NCBI RefSeq assembly: GCF_017654485.1
Contig: NZ_CP061091.1
Span: 2,920,501 to 2,984,500, forward strand
Source: Roseomonas marmotae
Lineage (GTDB): Bacteria; Pseudomonadota; Alphaproteobacteria; Acetobacterales; Acetobacteraceae
Reading direction: 5' to 3'
Length of the DNA stretch: 64,000 nt
Under the pieces are notes generated by a model. The model did not search any database, had not been told where the DNA came from, and saw only the letters and a list, made by a program, of their open reading frames with translations. How positions within the stretch are numbered: the first letter of the stretch is position 1; every line of letters starts with the position of its first letter. Positions 34,218 to 45,417 of the stretch are shown piece by piece. A program made the translations under genes and the position numbers.

Positions 34218-35501
34218 TCAGCGGGGCGCCGGCCTGCGGACGGGCGCCGAGGCACGCGCGGGCGCGCGGGCCGCGACCCGCACCGGCGTACGCTGCGCGC
34301 GGGCCGTGGCGCGGGCGGGTCCGCCATCCCCCTGCTCCACCACCCGCCGGGTGGTGGCGCGGGCCTGCACGGCGACACGCTGGCGGCTGGGCTGCGGCCG
34401 CGCCGCCGGCCGGCTGACCCGCGCCGTTGGCACCGCCACCGGGCGTACGGGCGCGGCCATGCCGGTCGAGACCAGGCGGACCCGGCCGGCACGCTGCGGC
34501 ACCGGCGCCGCCGCGGCCTGAGACACCATGACCGGCGCCCGGCCCCGGCGGCGTGCGATGGCGGCGGTCGTGCCGGCCGCGGCGGCGACCACGGCGGCCC
34601 GGCCCGTCTGGCTCGCCACCAGCGGCGCTCGGCCGCTGCCGTTCACGCCCATCTGGACAAAGCCCTGGTCCAGCAGCAGGGCGGTCTGGCGGTCACGCTC
34701 GGTCCAGGAACTGCCACCGAAGACGGCGGCGATCAGCCGGACATTCTCCCGCTTCGCGCTGGTAACGATATTGAAGCCCGAGGCGTCGATATAGCCGGTC
34801 TTGATGCCATCGGTGCCCTCATAGCTCTCCAGCATCCGGTTATGGTTGCGAAGGCTGATGGAGCCGAGGCGGACCTGCCTCGTGCCGAAATAATGATAGC
34901 GGTCGGGGAAGTCGTGCTGCAGCCGGCGCCCCAGCGTCGCCATGTCGCGGGCCGTCGTCACCTGCTCGATATCCGGCAGGCCCGAGGCATTGCGGAAAGT
35001 CGTGCGGGTCATGCCGATGGCACGCGCTCGCAGCGTCATCATCTGGGCAAAGCGATACTCGTCCCCTCCCCCCAGCGTCTCGCCGATCAGCGAGGCGACA
35101 TCATTGGCCGACTTGGTGACCAGGGCATAGATCCCCTGCTCGACCGTGATGCTACGCCCGACCGGCAGGCCCAGCTTGGATGGCGGCCGGCTGGCCGCCG
35201 TCGGCGTCATGACCAAGGGCGTGTCCAGGCTGATGTATCCGGCGCGCATCGCGTCGAACAGCATGTACAGCGTCATCATCTTGGTCAGCGAAGCCGGATG
35301 GCGCAGCTCGTCCGGACTGTTGGCGATCAGCAGGTTGCCGCTCCGCGGCTCCATCACCACAGCCGAGTAGCGCGCGCTGCCTACCTGCGCCGAGGCCGCC
35401 CCCGGAAGCATCCCCAGCAGCAGCGCGACACCGGCCATCCCCGCAAGCCGTTGCCGCGACACGCCGCGGACGGCCCTCCCCATGGCCCAAAGCAGATTCA
35501 T
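34218..35501 (-). CDS. D-alanyl-D-alanine carboxypeptidase (DacA/PBP5-6 family)
   Basis: 427 residues from the ATG at 35501, preceded by ATCGGAG. A signal peptide ends around ASAQ. The three penicillin-binding motifs are in order: SLTK at 71-74 (acyl-enzyme Ser71), SAN at 131-133, and KTG at 234-236. Family S11 enzymes trim the terminal D-Ala of peptidoglycan stem peptides in the periplasm. In place of the usual beta-rich C-terminal domain and amphipathic membrane helix, the last ~130 residues are an Ala/Arg/Pro/Val-rich, strongly basic tail (TPVRVAARAPARASAPVRR). The enzyme call is firm; the role of the tail is unknown. Confidence 0.92.
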   Translation of the reverse strand: MNLLWAMGRAVRGVSRQRLAGMAGVALLLGMLPGAASAQVGSARYSAVVMEPRSGNLLIANSPDELRHPASLTKMMTLYMLFDAMRAGYISLDTPLVMTPTAASRPPSKLGLPVGRSITVEQGIYALVTKSANDVASLIGETLGGGDEYRFAQMMTLRARAIGMTRTTFRNASGLPDIEQVTTARDMATLGRRLQHDFPDRYHYFGTRQVRLGSISLRNHNRMLESYEGTDGIKTGYIDASGFNIVTSAKRENVRLIAAVFGGSSWTERDRQTALLLDQGFVQMGVNGSGRAPLVASQTGRAAVVAAAAGTTAAIARRRGRAPVMVSQAAAAPVPQRAGRVRLVSTGMAAPVRPVAVPTARVSRPAARPQPSRQRVAVQARATTRRVVEQGDGGPARATARAQRTPVRVAARAPARASAPVRRPAPR

Positions 35502-35839
35502 CGACTCCGATTCCCCCAACAACGGCCCGCCCCCCAGCGGGTGTCGCAACAACCATACTGATGTGTCGAGGAATCTGTCACCCTGAACCGAAAGGGAACA
35601 TCCAGTGGCGACAACGGCTTACAGGTCAAGCTTAAGAAAATTTAGAATAGTTTCTTACGTCACAGGAACGTTACTCGGATTATCTATGCTGCACCGCAAA
35701 ATTTTATAGACTTGCCGCAGGCCGATAGGCATAAACGTTTTGCTGCGGCGCAATATGCTCCGGGCGTAAAGACCAAGCCTCCAGCGGGGATACGGCCTCC
35801 CGTCGGTGGCAACCATGAAGCCAGGTGAGGACGAACCCG
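35502..35839. other. AT-rich promoter region of phasin gene
   Basis: 338 bp between the divergent carboxypeptidase and phasin genes. It contains the inverted repeat at 35633-35657 and a GC/TGC-rich patch (about 35710-35765, including TTGCTGCGGCGCAA, whose ends TTGC/GCAA are inverted). Such patches resemble sites for the phasin repressor PhaR, but this is only suggestive. The phasin ribosome site GTGAGGA is at 35825-35831. Confidence 0.5.
35633..35657. promoter_or_regulatory. inverted repeat TAAGAAA-N11-TTTCTTA
   Basis: Perfect 7-bp arms TAAGAAA (35633-35639) and TTTCTTA (35651-35657) lie about 180-205 bp before the phasin start codon in AT-rich DNA. It may be a regulator site or a promoter-proximal structure. 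No regulator can be named. Confidence 0.4.
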
Positions 35840-36388
35840 ATGTCAGGCACGACCAATGTGACCAAGCTGACGGGTGAAGCCGCAAAACTCACCGCGCGGA
35901 CGGTTCGCAAGGTGGCCGACCAGAACGCGGCGCAGGTTGAGAAGACACTCAAGACCAGCCCGGCGAAAACCGACACGGCTTTGGAGCAGATTCCCCCTAT
36001 GGACCAGATCACCCAGACTACCGACAACCTCTACAAGAGCGCTGAAGACGCGGTGGAGTTCAACCGCGGCAATTTGGAGGCCTTTACCAAGGCCACCCAG
36101 ACCTACATGACGGGCCTGCAGGATCTCAGCCGCCAGGCCTTCGCCCTCGCGCAGGGTATGGGGGAGCAAGCGGTCGAGAACGCCAAGGCGCTGGCCACGG
36201 TCAAGAGCCTGAAGGAAGCCACTGAGCTGAACGGCACCTTCATGCGCTCCGCCATGGAGAAGTCCGTGAGCGAGACCACCAAGCTGAACGAGGCCGCTTT
36301 CAAGCTGGCCGAGCAGACCACCGCCCCGCTGGCCGCCCGCTGGACGATGGCGCTGGAGAAGTTCGCCAAGCCGTCCTTCCGCGTCTGA
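35840..36388 (+). CDS. phasin family protein
   Basis: 182 residues, almost entirely amphipathic helix, Ala/Thr/Lys/Glu-rich with no Cys and a single Trp. The phasin_2 core is recognisable: YKSAEDAVEFNRGNLEAFTKA, TYMTGLQDLSRQAFALAQ, ATVKSLKEATELNGTFM. Phasins coat polyhydroxyalkanoate granules and control their size. The start at 35840 is preferred over 35825 because GTGAGGA is well spaced from it. A strong terminator follows, so it is monocistronic. Granule coating is inferred from the family; no pha synthesis gene is in the window. Confidence 0.88.
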   Translation: MSGTTNVTKLTGEAAKLTARTVRKVADQNAAQVEKTLKTSPAKTDTALEQIPPMDQITQTTDNLYKSAEDAVEFNRGNLEAFTKATQTYMTGLQDLSRQAFALAQGMGEQAVENAKALATVKSLKEATELNGTFMRSAMEKSVSETTKLNEAAFKLAEQTTAPLAARWTMALEKFAKPSFRV

Positions 36389-36433
36389 AGCCAGGGCGCA
36401 GCCCGGCACCGCCGGCCTGCCAGCCATGCAAAG

Positions 36434-36469
36434 AGCCCGGCCGCGCCCCCGCGCGGCCGGGCTTTTTTT
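36434..36469 (+). terminator. intrinsic terminator of phasin gene
   Basis: A perfect 13-bp stem (36434-36446 with 36451-36463) with a CCCC tetraloop is followed by seven T. It sits 46 bases after the phasin stop codon. This is one of the strongest terminators in the window, in keeping with a highly expressed gene. Confidence 0.95.
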
Positions 36470-36674
36470 ATGTCCGGCCCCTTCCCATTTGCAATTTGCC
36501 GGTAGCACCGGGGAAATAAAGCGCATTTCTTGGTCATGAAGGGCGCTCTGCCCTTCACCTTGCCCGGCTGCCTTCGTTATCGTGTGACCGAGGGCCGCGT
36601 GCGGCGTTCAACCTCGCGATGGAAAGACGGCTGATTTTGGCGAAGCGCGTAACCGGCAGGCTGGCGGTAACAGG

Positions 36675-37121
36675 ATGACCGATCAGGACAAGCGCCAAGT
36701 CCGGTATCGGAGCGGACCGGGCGAACATGAACCCTTTCCCGTCGGGGGCACCCATGGCGGCCCCGGCCCGAACGAGCCTGGGCAGGGCGATGGCGTGGAT
36801 GCGCCGCCGCCCGGCGGCGGAGATGGCACCAATACCGGCGTGGCGGTGCGCGCGCGTCCCAAGACGCGCAAGCCCGCGATGTATAAGGTATTGATGTTGA
36901 ACGACGATTACACGCCGATGGAGTTCGTCGTGCATGTGTTGGAACGCTTCTTCCAGAAGAACCGGGAAGAGGCCACCCGCATCATGCTGCATGTCCACCG
37001 GCGCGGCGTCGGCGTCTGCGGGGTCTTTACGTATGAGGTCGCCGAAACCAAGGTGACTCAGGTGATGGATCTGGCCCGCCAGAACCAGCACCCACTACAA
37101 TGCACTATTGAGAAAGAATGA
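36675..37121 (+). CDS. clpS: ATP-dependent Clp protease adaptor ClpS
   Basis: 148 residues. The C-terminal ~85 residues are the ClpS core: [24 protein letters not shown] (binding pocket with Asn-Asp-Asp), [28 protein letters not shown], and a final KE. ClpS hands N-degron substrates with bulky hydrophobic N-termini to ClpAP. The N-terminal ~65 residues are an unusually long Gly/Pro/Asp-rich disordered extension, whereas typical ClpS proteins are about 100-115 residues. clpA follows 181 bp downstream with its own ribosome site, confirming the partner. Confidence 0.95.
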   Translation: MTDQDKRQVRYRSGPGEHEPFPVGGTHGGPGPNEPGQGDGVDAPPPGGGDGTNTGVAVRARPKTRKPAMYKVLMLNDDYTPMEFVVHVLERFFQKNREEATRIMLHVHRRGVGVCGVFTYEVAETKVTQVMDLARQNQHPLQCTIEKE

Positions 37122-37302
37122 TCCGGGGCGCAATGTTTCCGGCTAGTAACTGATCGAAATTTATCCTCGGAAATCTGAGTTTGGGGTCGTGAAAGTAAGA
37201 GCGCGGAACCACATCAGGTTTATCATCGGGGTATCTAGTTCCTGACATGCGGTCCCGGCGGCGAGGTCGCCGGCGCCGTATCCTAAGAAGGGGAGCGTCA
37301 AC

Positions 37303-39651
<2,349 letters not shown>

Positions 39652-39680
39652 CCTCTTCCTCTCCAGGACGGAACACCCTG

Positions 39681-39706
39681 ACGGGGGCGGGAAACCGCCC
39701 CCGTTT
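39681..39706 (+). terminator. intrinsic terminator of clpA
   Basis: Perfect 10-bp arms ACGGGGGCGG and CCGCCCCCGT close on a GAAA tetraloop and run into TTTC. It begins 30 bases after the clpA stop and just before the 3' end of the convergent histidine kinase gene. Confidence 0.88.
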
Positions 39707-39725
39707 CTCGTTCCGTTGCGCCGGT

Positions 39726-41315
39726 TCAGGCCGCCGCGGTGCTCTTGGTGTCGCCGGAGCGGGAAGCGCCGTGCGGCAGAAAGGAGACTTCGTAGCAGAA
39801 GCCCGCGCCATCGAAGCGCGTGCTGGCGAAGGCATCCGGTCCCAGGTCATGCGGCAGGCCCCGCTCCAGGAAGCGCAGGCCAAAGCCCCGCTGCGGCGGC
39901 GCCACGGGCGGAGCGGCCCCACCCCGCTCCTGCCAGATCAGGCGCACCATGCCATCCGGCAGCGTATCCCAGGACAAAGTCACCCGGCCACCGGAGCCGA
40001 GGGCGCCATGGCGCTGGGCATTGGCCGCCAGTTCGGAAAGGCCGAGCACGATGGCCTGGGCCTGCGCGGCCCGCAGCGGCAATCCCGCCGGCCCCACGAC
40101 CGTCAACCCACCCGAGGGCAGCCAGGGCGAGAGCGCGGCATGCACCGTCTGCTCGACCGTGATGCCGCTCCAGCCACTGGCGGCGATGACCTCATGGGAG
40201 CGGGAGAGCGCACCGAGTCTCGCACTGAAATCGGCGGCGAAGCGGCTGGGATCATGCGCCGCGCCACGCAGCGTCTGCGCGGCCAGGGACTGCACCGTGG
40301 CCAGCGTATTCTTCACCCGGTGGTTCAGCTCGGCCATCACCTCGCCCCGCCAGGCCTCGGCTGCGGCGCGGTCGGTGACATCCATGATCACCAGGGACAG
40401 GAAAATGGGGCCGCCCGGCACCTGGACCGGCTCGGCCGCCACGGCATACTGGAGCGGAAGGCCGCCGCTGCGGGGATCGACGGGGATATCCTGGCCGGGA
40501 ACGGGCTCGGCCCTGCTTTGTGCCAGCTTCAGCAGCGGCATCAGCGGCTGCGACAGATCCGGCATGACCTCGGCGAAGGGGCGCCCCGCCAGCAGCTCGG
40601 CCGGCTCCTTGACCAGGGCGGCGAAGCTGGGATTGGCTTCGATGATCTGGAACTGATCGTCCAGCAGGACCATGCCGACCGGGGCCGCCTTGTAGAAAGC
40701 GGAAACCTGCGCCGAGGCCAGGGCCGCGCGCCAGGCGTGGCCGTGATCCCGCCGCCGCGCGCTCCGCAGCCGCGCGACCAGGAGACCGACGCCTAACATG
40801 CCGCAGGTCAGCGCGCCCATGGCGGTATAGCGCCAGCGGTCATGCAGCCGACGCCTCTGCGCCGTGATCTCCCGCTGCAGGCTCAGGCCCATATCCTGCA
40901 GGCTCAGGCTCGCCGCCTCGACGGTCCGAGCGGGCGGACGCGTGGTGGGCAGGCGGTCCGGCGGTCCGGCCGGGCCGTTCCGCAACCCCAGCGCCGCCAG
41001 CAGGATGCGGTGCTGCGGCCGGATGGCTGGCTCCAGCTCCGCCAGCTTCCGCAATTCGGTCAGGCCTTGCTGCAGCACCGCCAGGCCCGGCGCCTCGTCC
41101 TGGCGAGCCTGCCCCAGCGGCGGCAGGCGCCGCAGGGTGCCGACCAATTCTTCCTGCGTCTGCAACCCGCCTTCTAGGCGCTGCAGCCGGGCTTCGCTGG
41201 CCTCGTTCTCCACGATCTGCCGGAGCATCAGCAGCAGCGCGAGGAGCAGAAGCACCATCGGCAGATACTGGGCGATCCGCCGCCAGGGAGAAGGGGTAAG
41301 CAGGCCACCGTTCAT
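39726..41315 (-). CDS. HWE-family sensor histidine kinase with PAS domain
   Basis: 529 residues from the ATG at 41315; an in-frame TTG lies at 41324. A first transmembrane helix (YLPMVLLLLALLLMLRQI) is followed by a ~130-residue periplasmic helical region and a second helix (YTAMGALTCGMLGVGLLVA). A PAS domain (AAPVGMVLLDDQFQIIEANPSF, in pieces) follows. The H-box is ELNHRVKNTLATVQS with the phospho-acceptor His332. The kinase core has the N-box LSELAANAQRHGAL and the W-x-E motif in LIWQERGG, defining the HWE class. No response regulator is adjacent, so it is an orphan kinase; EcfG-type stress signalling is the usual role of this class but is not shown here. Confidence 0.9.
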   Translation of the reverse strand: MNGGLLTPSPWRRIAQYLPMVLLLLALLLMLRQIVENEASEARLQRLEGGLQTQEELVGTLRRLPPLGQARQDEAPGLAVLQQGLTELRKLAELEPAIRPQHRILLAALGLRNGPAGPPDRLPTTRPPARTVEAASLSLQDMGLSLQREITAQRRRLHDRWRYTAMGALTCGMLGVGLLVARLRSARRRDHGHAWRAALASAQVSAFYKAAPVGMVLLDDQFQIIEANPSFAALVKEPAELLAGRPFAEVMPDLSQPLMPLLKLAQSRAEPVPGQDIPVDPRSGGLPLQYAVAAEPVQVPGGPIFLSLVIMDVTDRAAAEAWRGEVMAELNHRVKNTLATVQSLAAQTLRGAAHDPSRFAADFSARLGALSRSHEVIAASGWSGITVEQTVHAALSPWLPSGGLTVVGPAGLPLRAAQAQAIVLGLSELAANAQRHGALGSGGRVTLSWDTLPDGMVRLIWQERGGAAPPVAPPQRGFGLRFLERGLPHDLGPDAFASTRFDGAGFCYEVSFLPHGASRSGDTKSTAAA

Positions 41316-41608
41316 GCGGGTCAACCGATCCAGACGCCGTCAGTCTGCGTCGATGCTGGGTGTGGCCTCGCTCTACGCCACATCATGGAAGGTGGCGGGG
41401 GTGGAACCCCTGTGCCGCGCCGGTCGGCGTGGCCGGTCCGGGACGAAAGCGCGTTCCAGAGGTATGATGCAGGCAGCGGCGGGAGGCACGGAATCTGTCA
41501 CGGAGTTCTCTCCTGGCGAGAAAGCTAACCATGGTGACACGTCCCGCGCGAGCAAAAGTTACTTACAAGGAAGTGGATTTTACAATTGTGAAAAAAAGCG
41601 CATCGTGA

Positions 41609-42154
41609 ATGGCCGCCATTGACCAGGATGACGAGGACGATTCGCCCCCAGGCTTACCTGCGGGGACCCCTTTCTACATGACGCCATCGGGCCATGCTGC
41701 CTTGCAGGATGAATTACGGCAGCTCTGGAGTGTCGAAAGGCCCAAGGTGGTAGAGATTGTTTCATGGGCGGCAAGTCTTGGCGACCGCAGCGAGAATGCT
41801 GATTACCAGTATGGCAAGCGCCGACTGCGGGAGATTGACCGTCGCGTGCGATTCCTTCGCAAGCGTCTGGAGAATTCTTCTGTCGTGGACCCGGCGGCGC
41901 AGACAAGGCGGGACCAGGTCTTCTTCGGCGCCACCGTCACCTATGTGCGGGAAGATGATTCCGAGGTGACGGTCACCATCGTCGGGGCCGATGAGGCGGA
42001 TGCCGAGCAGGGCCGCATCTCCTGGCTCTCCCCGGTGGCGCGGGCGCTGCTGCGGGGCCGCGTGGGCGATGCCGTGAAGCTGCGCCTGCCCGGCGGGGTG
42101 GAGGAGATCGAAATCCTCTCGATCTCCTATCCCCGTCCTGCTTCAGCCGGCTGA
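41609..42154 (+). CDS. greB: transcript cleavage factor GreB
   Basis: 181 residues. A short acidic N-terminal extension (MAAIDQDDEDDSPPG) precedes the coiled-coil domain, TPSGHAALQDELRQLW through GDRSENADYQYGKRRLREIDRRVRFL. That segment carries the tip acidic residues and the GreB-type YQYGKRRLREIDRR. The FKBP-like C-terminal domain (FFGATVTYVREDDSEVTVTIVG, in pieces; ISWLSPVARALLRGRVGD) completes it. It enters the RNA polymerase secondary channel and rescues backtracked complexes. The ATG at 41609 lacks a strong ribosome site. It overlaps the convergent M20 peptidase gene by 12 bases. Confidence 0.92.
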   Translation: MAAIDQDDEDDSPPGLPAGTPFYMTPSGHAALQDELRQLWSVERPKVVEIVSWAASLGDRSENADYQYGKRRLREIDRRVRFLRKRLENSSVVDPAAQTRRDQVFFGATVTYVREDDSEVTVTIVGADEADAEQGRISWLSPVARALLRGRVGDAVKLRLPGGVEEIEILSISYPRPASAG

Positions 42155-43423
42155 GGCTTCCACCCCTGCCAGGGCCAGCAGCGTGCCCATCGCCGTGGCG
42201 ATGCCATGCGCGCTGGCCTTGGGCTCCACGTCGATCCATTCCTCCAGCGAATGGGCTCGGCCGCCGGCGCAGCCGGAGCCCACCGTGATCGCCGGCAGCC
42301 CCAGATTCATGGCGATGTTGCTGTCGGTGGAGGAGGCCTCGGGGTGGAAGCTGTAGCCCTGGGCTCCGATCACCGCCTCGGCCAGCTTCACGATGCGGCT
42401 GTTCGCCTCGGTCGCGCCGGCCGGGCGGTCACCGATCACCTTCACCTCCACCTGAATCTTGCCGGCGGTGGTGTCGCGCGCCGCGTTCTCGTCAGCGGCG
42501 GCCTGGGGCAGGATGTCGAGGAAACGCTGCTCCAGCGCCGCCAGCGCGGCGGGCGAGGCGGAGCGGAGATCGACCTCCATCCACATCTCCTCAGGGATGG
42601 CATTGATGGAGCTGCCGCCGCCGATCCGGCCGATGGAGAAGGTGGTCTTGGGCTCCGCCGGCACGCGGATGCGGGAGAGCGCGTCCGCCGCCCGCGCCAG
42701 GGCGAAGGCGGGGTTCACCAGCCCGAAGGCGCCGAAGGAATGCCCGCCCGGCCCGCGGAAGGTGATGCGGTAGCGCTTGCTGCCCACCGCCGCCGTCACC
42801 AGGCGGGAGGGGTCGAGCCCATCCAGCGCCATGAAGGCGGCGATCTGCTCCCGGCGCGGATCGTCCTTGAAGAAAGCCTTCACGCCGCGCAGGTCCCCTG
42901 CCCCTTCCTCGCCCACCGAACCCATCGCCAGGATACCGGCGCGGGTCTTGATGCCCGCCGCATCCAGCGCGCGCAGCAGGCCCAGCATCACCGCCAGCCC
43001 GCGCGTGTCGTCGCCGACGCCGGGGGCGCGCAGGATGGTGCCCTGCCGCTTCACCGTCACATCGGTGCCGGCGGGAAAGACGGTGTCGAGATGGGAGCAG
43101 ATGACCACCAGCCCGGCTTCCGGGTCCGTGCCCGGGCGCAGCGCGGTGACATTGCCCTCGGTATCCGTCGCCACGTCCCGCAACCCCTGCTCGCGCAGCG
43201 CCTCGGCGAAGGCGGCGGCGCGGACGGCTTCTCCGAAAGGCGGCGACGGGATTTCGGTCAGGCGGATGATGTCGGCGACGATGCGCCCATGGTCCTCGGC
43301 CACGAAATCCGCCGCCCGCTGGAAGGCGGGGCTGGCCAGCAGCGCCTTGGCCTCATCGGCCGCGCCACCGTTGTCGAGGGCGGAAAGCGCGGCGCGCAGG
43401 CTGGGGGCGGCGTTATCGGGCAT
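42143..43423 (-). CDS. M20 family metallopeptidase (peptidase T-like)
   Basis: 426 residues from the ATG at 43423. Zinc ligands and catalytic residues are in the expected order: ICSHLDTVFP (His-x-Asp), APGVGDDTRGLAVMLG (bridging Asp), GSVGEEGAGDLRGVK (general base Glu-Glu), and SSTDSNIAMNLGLPAITVG with a final GGRAHSLEEWIDVE (His). This matches the M20/M25/M40 exopeptidases and deacylases; the layout is closest to peptidase T-like proteins. It is probably cytoplasmic with a dipeptide, tripeptide or amidated substrate. The 3' end overlaps greB by 12 bases on the other strand. Confidence 0.88.
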   Translation of the reverse strand: MPDNAAPSLRAALSALDNGGAADEAKALLASPAFQRAADFVAEDHGRIVADIIRLTEIPSPPFGEAVRAAAFAEALREQGLRDVATDTEGNVTALRPGTDPEAGLVVICSHLDTVFPAGTDVTVKRQGTILRAPGVGDDTRGLAVMLGLLRALDAAGIKTRAGILAMGSVGEEGAGDLRGVKAFFKDDPRREQIAAFMALDGLDPSRLVTAAVGSKRYRITFRGPGGHSFGAFGLVNPAFALARAADALSRIRVPAEPKTTFSIGRIGGGSSINAIPEEMWMEVDLRSASPAALAALEQRFLDILPQAAADENAARDTTAGKIQVEVKVIGDRPAGATEANSRIVKLAEAVIGAQGYSFHPEASSTDSNIAMNLGLPAITVGSGCAGGRAHSLEEWIDVEPKASAHGIATAMGTLLALAGVEASAG

Positions 43424-43488
43424 CGGTGGCAACCTCTGATCGGGAAAGCTGCGCGCAGCTTTCGACCCGCAGCCACCCCGAGGTCAAG

Positions 43489-44298
43489 TCAGGTGCCGAC
43501 CCGCAACGGCGCGCCCAGCTTGCGGAGGCAGGCGATGACGGAGAGCGCGGTGATCCGCCCGGTCTTCGGGTTCTCGCTGGGCACGTTCTCAATGGTCATG
43601 GAGAAGCGGGCGGAATCCGCCTCCACCTCAATCCGGTGGGTATTCCGCTCCAGCGCCGGGTCGGCCCAGATCTCCAGCTGCGTACGGTCCGGCCCGATGC
43701 CGGCGAGGGAGAGCGCCACCGCCACGTTCAGATTCGCCGGGAAGCCCGCCGCCGCCTCCCGCGCCGTGCCCTGGAAGATGCGCAGCGGCTCGCGGATATC
43801 CTCGATGGCGATGTTGTTCTCGGCCAGGTAGGGCGCGCCGACCAGCCCGCGCACGGGCTTGCGCGTGATCATCCGCACGCTGTGGATCTCGCCCTCAGCT
43901 GCGGCCAGCACGGCATCCAGGCCCAGCAGCGCACCGGTCGGCACGATGATGCGGCCGCCATGGGCACGCGCCAGTTCCACCAGATGCTCCCGCCCCAGCA
44001 GCGCACCGGCGCTGAGCACCAGCACCGTCTTGCCGGCGCGCAGGAAGGGCTCGGCGATCTGCGGCAGCAGCGCGGAGGGGGCGCATTCCACCACCAGATC
44101 CGCCAGCGGCTCCAGCGCGCCGATCTCCACCACCGGCACGGGGCGGGAGAGACCGGCCAGCCGCGCCGTGGCGGCGGCATGGTCGCGGGCGGAGACAGCG
44201 GCCAGTTCACAGCCGGGGATGCCGGCATCCAGTGCCCGGGCCAGTTTCAGCCCGACAGCGCCGAGCCCGGCGATGGCGATTCTCAGAGGCGTTTCCAT
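43489..44298 (-). CDS. aspartate dehydrogenase family protein
   Basis: 269 residues from the ATG at 44298. An ATG at 44328, immediately after the LacI stop, would add 10 residues. The N-terminal Rossmann motif is RIAIAGLGAVGLKLARAL. The C-terminal AspDH domain shows GFPANLNVAVALSLAGIGPDRT and ENVPSENPKTGRITALSVIACLR, the signature of NadX/AspDH enzymes that interconvert L-aspartate and iminoaspartate/oxaloacetate with NAD(P). No nadA or nadC is next to it, so a catabolic role is more likely than NAD synthesis. It follows the LacI gene in the same transcript and faces two Bug receptors and an RraA-like gene. Confidence 0.85.
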   Translation of the reverse strand: METPLRIAIAGLGAVGLKLARALDAGIPGCELAAVSARDHAAATARLAGLSRPVPVVEIGALEPLADLVVECAPSALLPQIAEPFLRAGKTVLVLSAGALLGREHLVELARAHGGRIIVPTGALLGLDAVLAAAEGEIHSVRMITRKPVRGLVGAPYLAENNIAIEDIREPLRIFQGTAREAAAGFPANLNVAVALSLAGIGPDRTQLEIWADPALERNTHRIEVEADSARFSMTIENVPSENPKTGRITALSVIACLRKLGAPLRVGT

Positions 44299-44329
44299 CC
44301 GGACAGAAAAGGCCAGAGCCGCCTCCATA

Positions 44330-45352
44330 TCAAGGGGCCGGGCCGGCGGCGGAGGAAGCGCGGATGACGAGGCGGGAGGGTATCACCACCTGCTCGGCGG
44401 CCACCGCCGGGTCATTGATCCGGCGCAACAGCAGCCGCACCGCCTCCTGCCCGATGCGGCGGGGCTCGGTGGCGAGCGTCGTCAGCGGCGGATCTCCGAT
44501 GGCGGCTTCCGGCACGTCGCCCACCCCCGTCACGGCGATATCGCGGCCGACCCGCAGCCCCAGCCGTTCCAGCACCGGGATGGCGCCGAAGGCCACGACA
44601 TCGTTGCAGCAGACCATGGCGGTCGGCGGCGGCTCCATCCCGTGCAGCAGATGCGCGGCCTCGGCCCCGCCCGCGCGGGTGGCGGGGGTGCGCAGCACGA
44701 CGGGCGGCGGCAGCCCATGGCGGCGCAGCGCGGCGGCGACGCCATCCAGCCGCTGCCGGATGCCAGAATGCATCACCGCGGCGCCGGCGAAGGCGATGCG
44801 GCGGTGCCCCCGGGCGATCAGATGCTCGGTCAGCAGATCGAGCCCCAGGCGGTTATCCGGCCCAGCGAAATCCCCCCCGCTGCCGCGCACCTGGCGCATC
44901 ACCTGCACGCAGGGCGGCCCCTGCCCGGCCAGTTGCGCGATCCGCTGCGCGGGCGTGCCATGCGCGGCGCAGAGGATCAGCCCGTCCACGCCATGTTCGC
45001 GCAGGCGCTGCAACGTGCGCTCCTGCCGCTCCACCGATTCCGCCGTGGTGGCGAGGAAGGCGATGTAGCCGGCCGCATCCAGCGCCGCCTCTGCCCCGGC
45101 GATCAGCTCGCCGAAGAAGGGGTTGTCGATCTCCGTCACCAGCAGGCCCACGGTGCTGGTGCGCTGCCCCCGTAGCGTGGCAGCGCCGCGATTGTAGAGA
45201 TAACCCACCGCCTGGGCCGCCGCCTGCACCCGTGCCCGCGTTTCCGCCGCCACCAGCGGACTGTTCCGCAGCACCAGGGAGGCGGTGGCGCGGGAGACGC
45301 CGGCCTGCCGGGCGACATCCAGCAGGGTGACTCGGACGGTGCGCTTCAACAT
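44330..45352 (-). CDS. LacI family transcriptional regulator
   Basis: 340 residues from the ATG at 45352. The N-terminal helix-turn-helix and hinge are typical: VTLLDVARQAGVSRATASLVLRNSPLVAAETRARV (in pieces), then NRGAATLRGQRTSTVGLLV. The periplasmic-binding-protein-like core includes TEIDNPFFGELIAGAEAALDAAGY and MVCCNDVVAFGAIPVLERLGL. It should bind a palindromic operator, and a perfect 16-bp one lies in the 130-bp gap before the divergent receptor gene. The inducer is probably the compound handled by the neighbouring genes. Confidence 0.93.
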   Translation of the reverse strand: MLKRTVRVTLLDVARQAGVSRATASLVLRNSPLVAAETRARVQAAAQAVGYLYNRGAATLRGQRTSTVGLLVTEIDNPFFGELIAGAEAALDAAGYIAFLATTAESVERQERTLQRLREHGVDGLILCAAHGTPAQRIAQLAGQGPPCVQVMRQVRGSGGDFAGPDNRLGLDLLTEHLIARGHRRIAFAGAAVMHSGIRQRLDGVAAALRRHGLPPPVVLRTPATRAGGAEAAHLLHGMEPPPTAMVCCNDVVAFGAIPVLERLGLRVGRDIAVTGVGDVPEAAIGDPPLTTLATEPRRIGQEAVRLLLRRINDPAVAAEQVVIPSRLVIRASSAAGPAP

Positions 45353-45417
45353 GCCGGAACGCTCCAAAAACGAACGCGCAGATGCCATGGAGAGGGGGTC
45401 ATTTCCAGGCTTTACCT

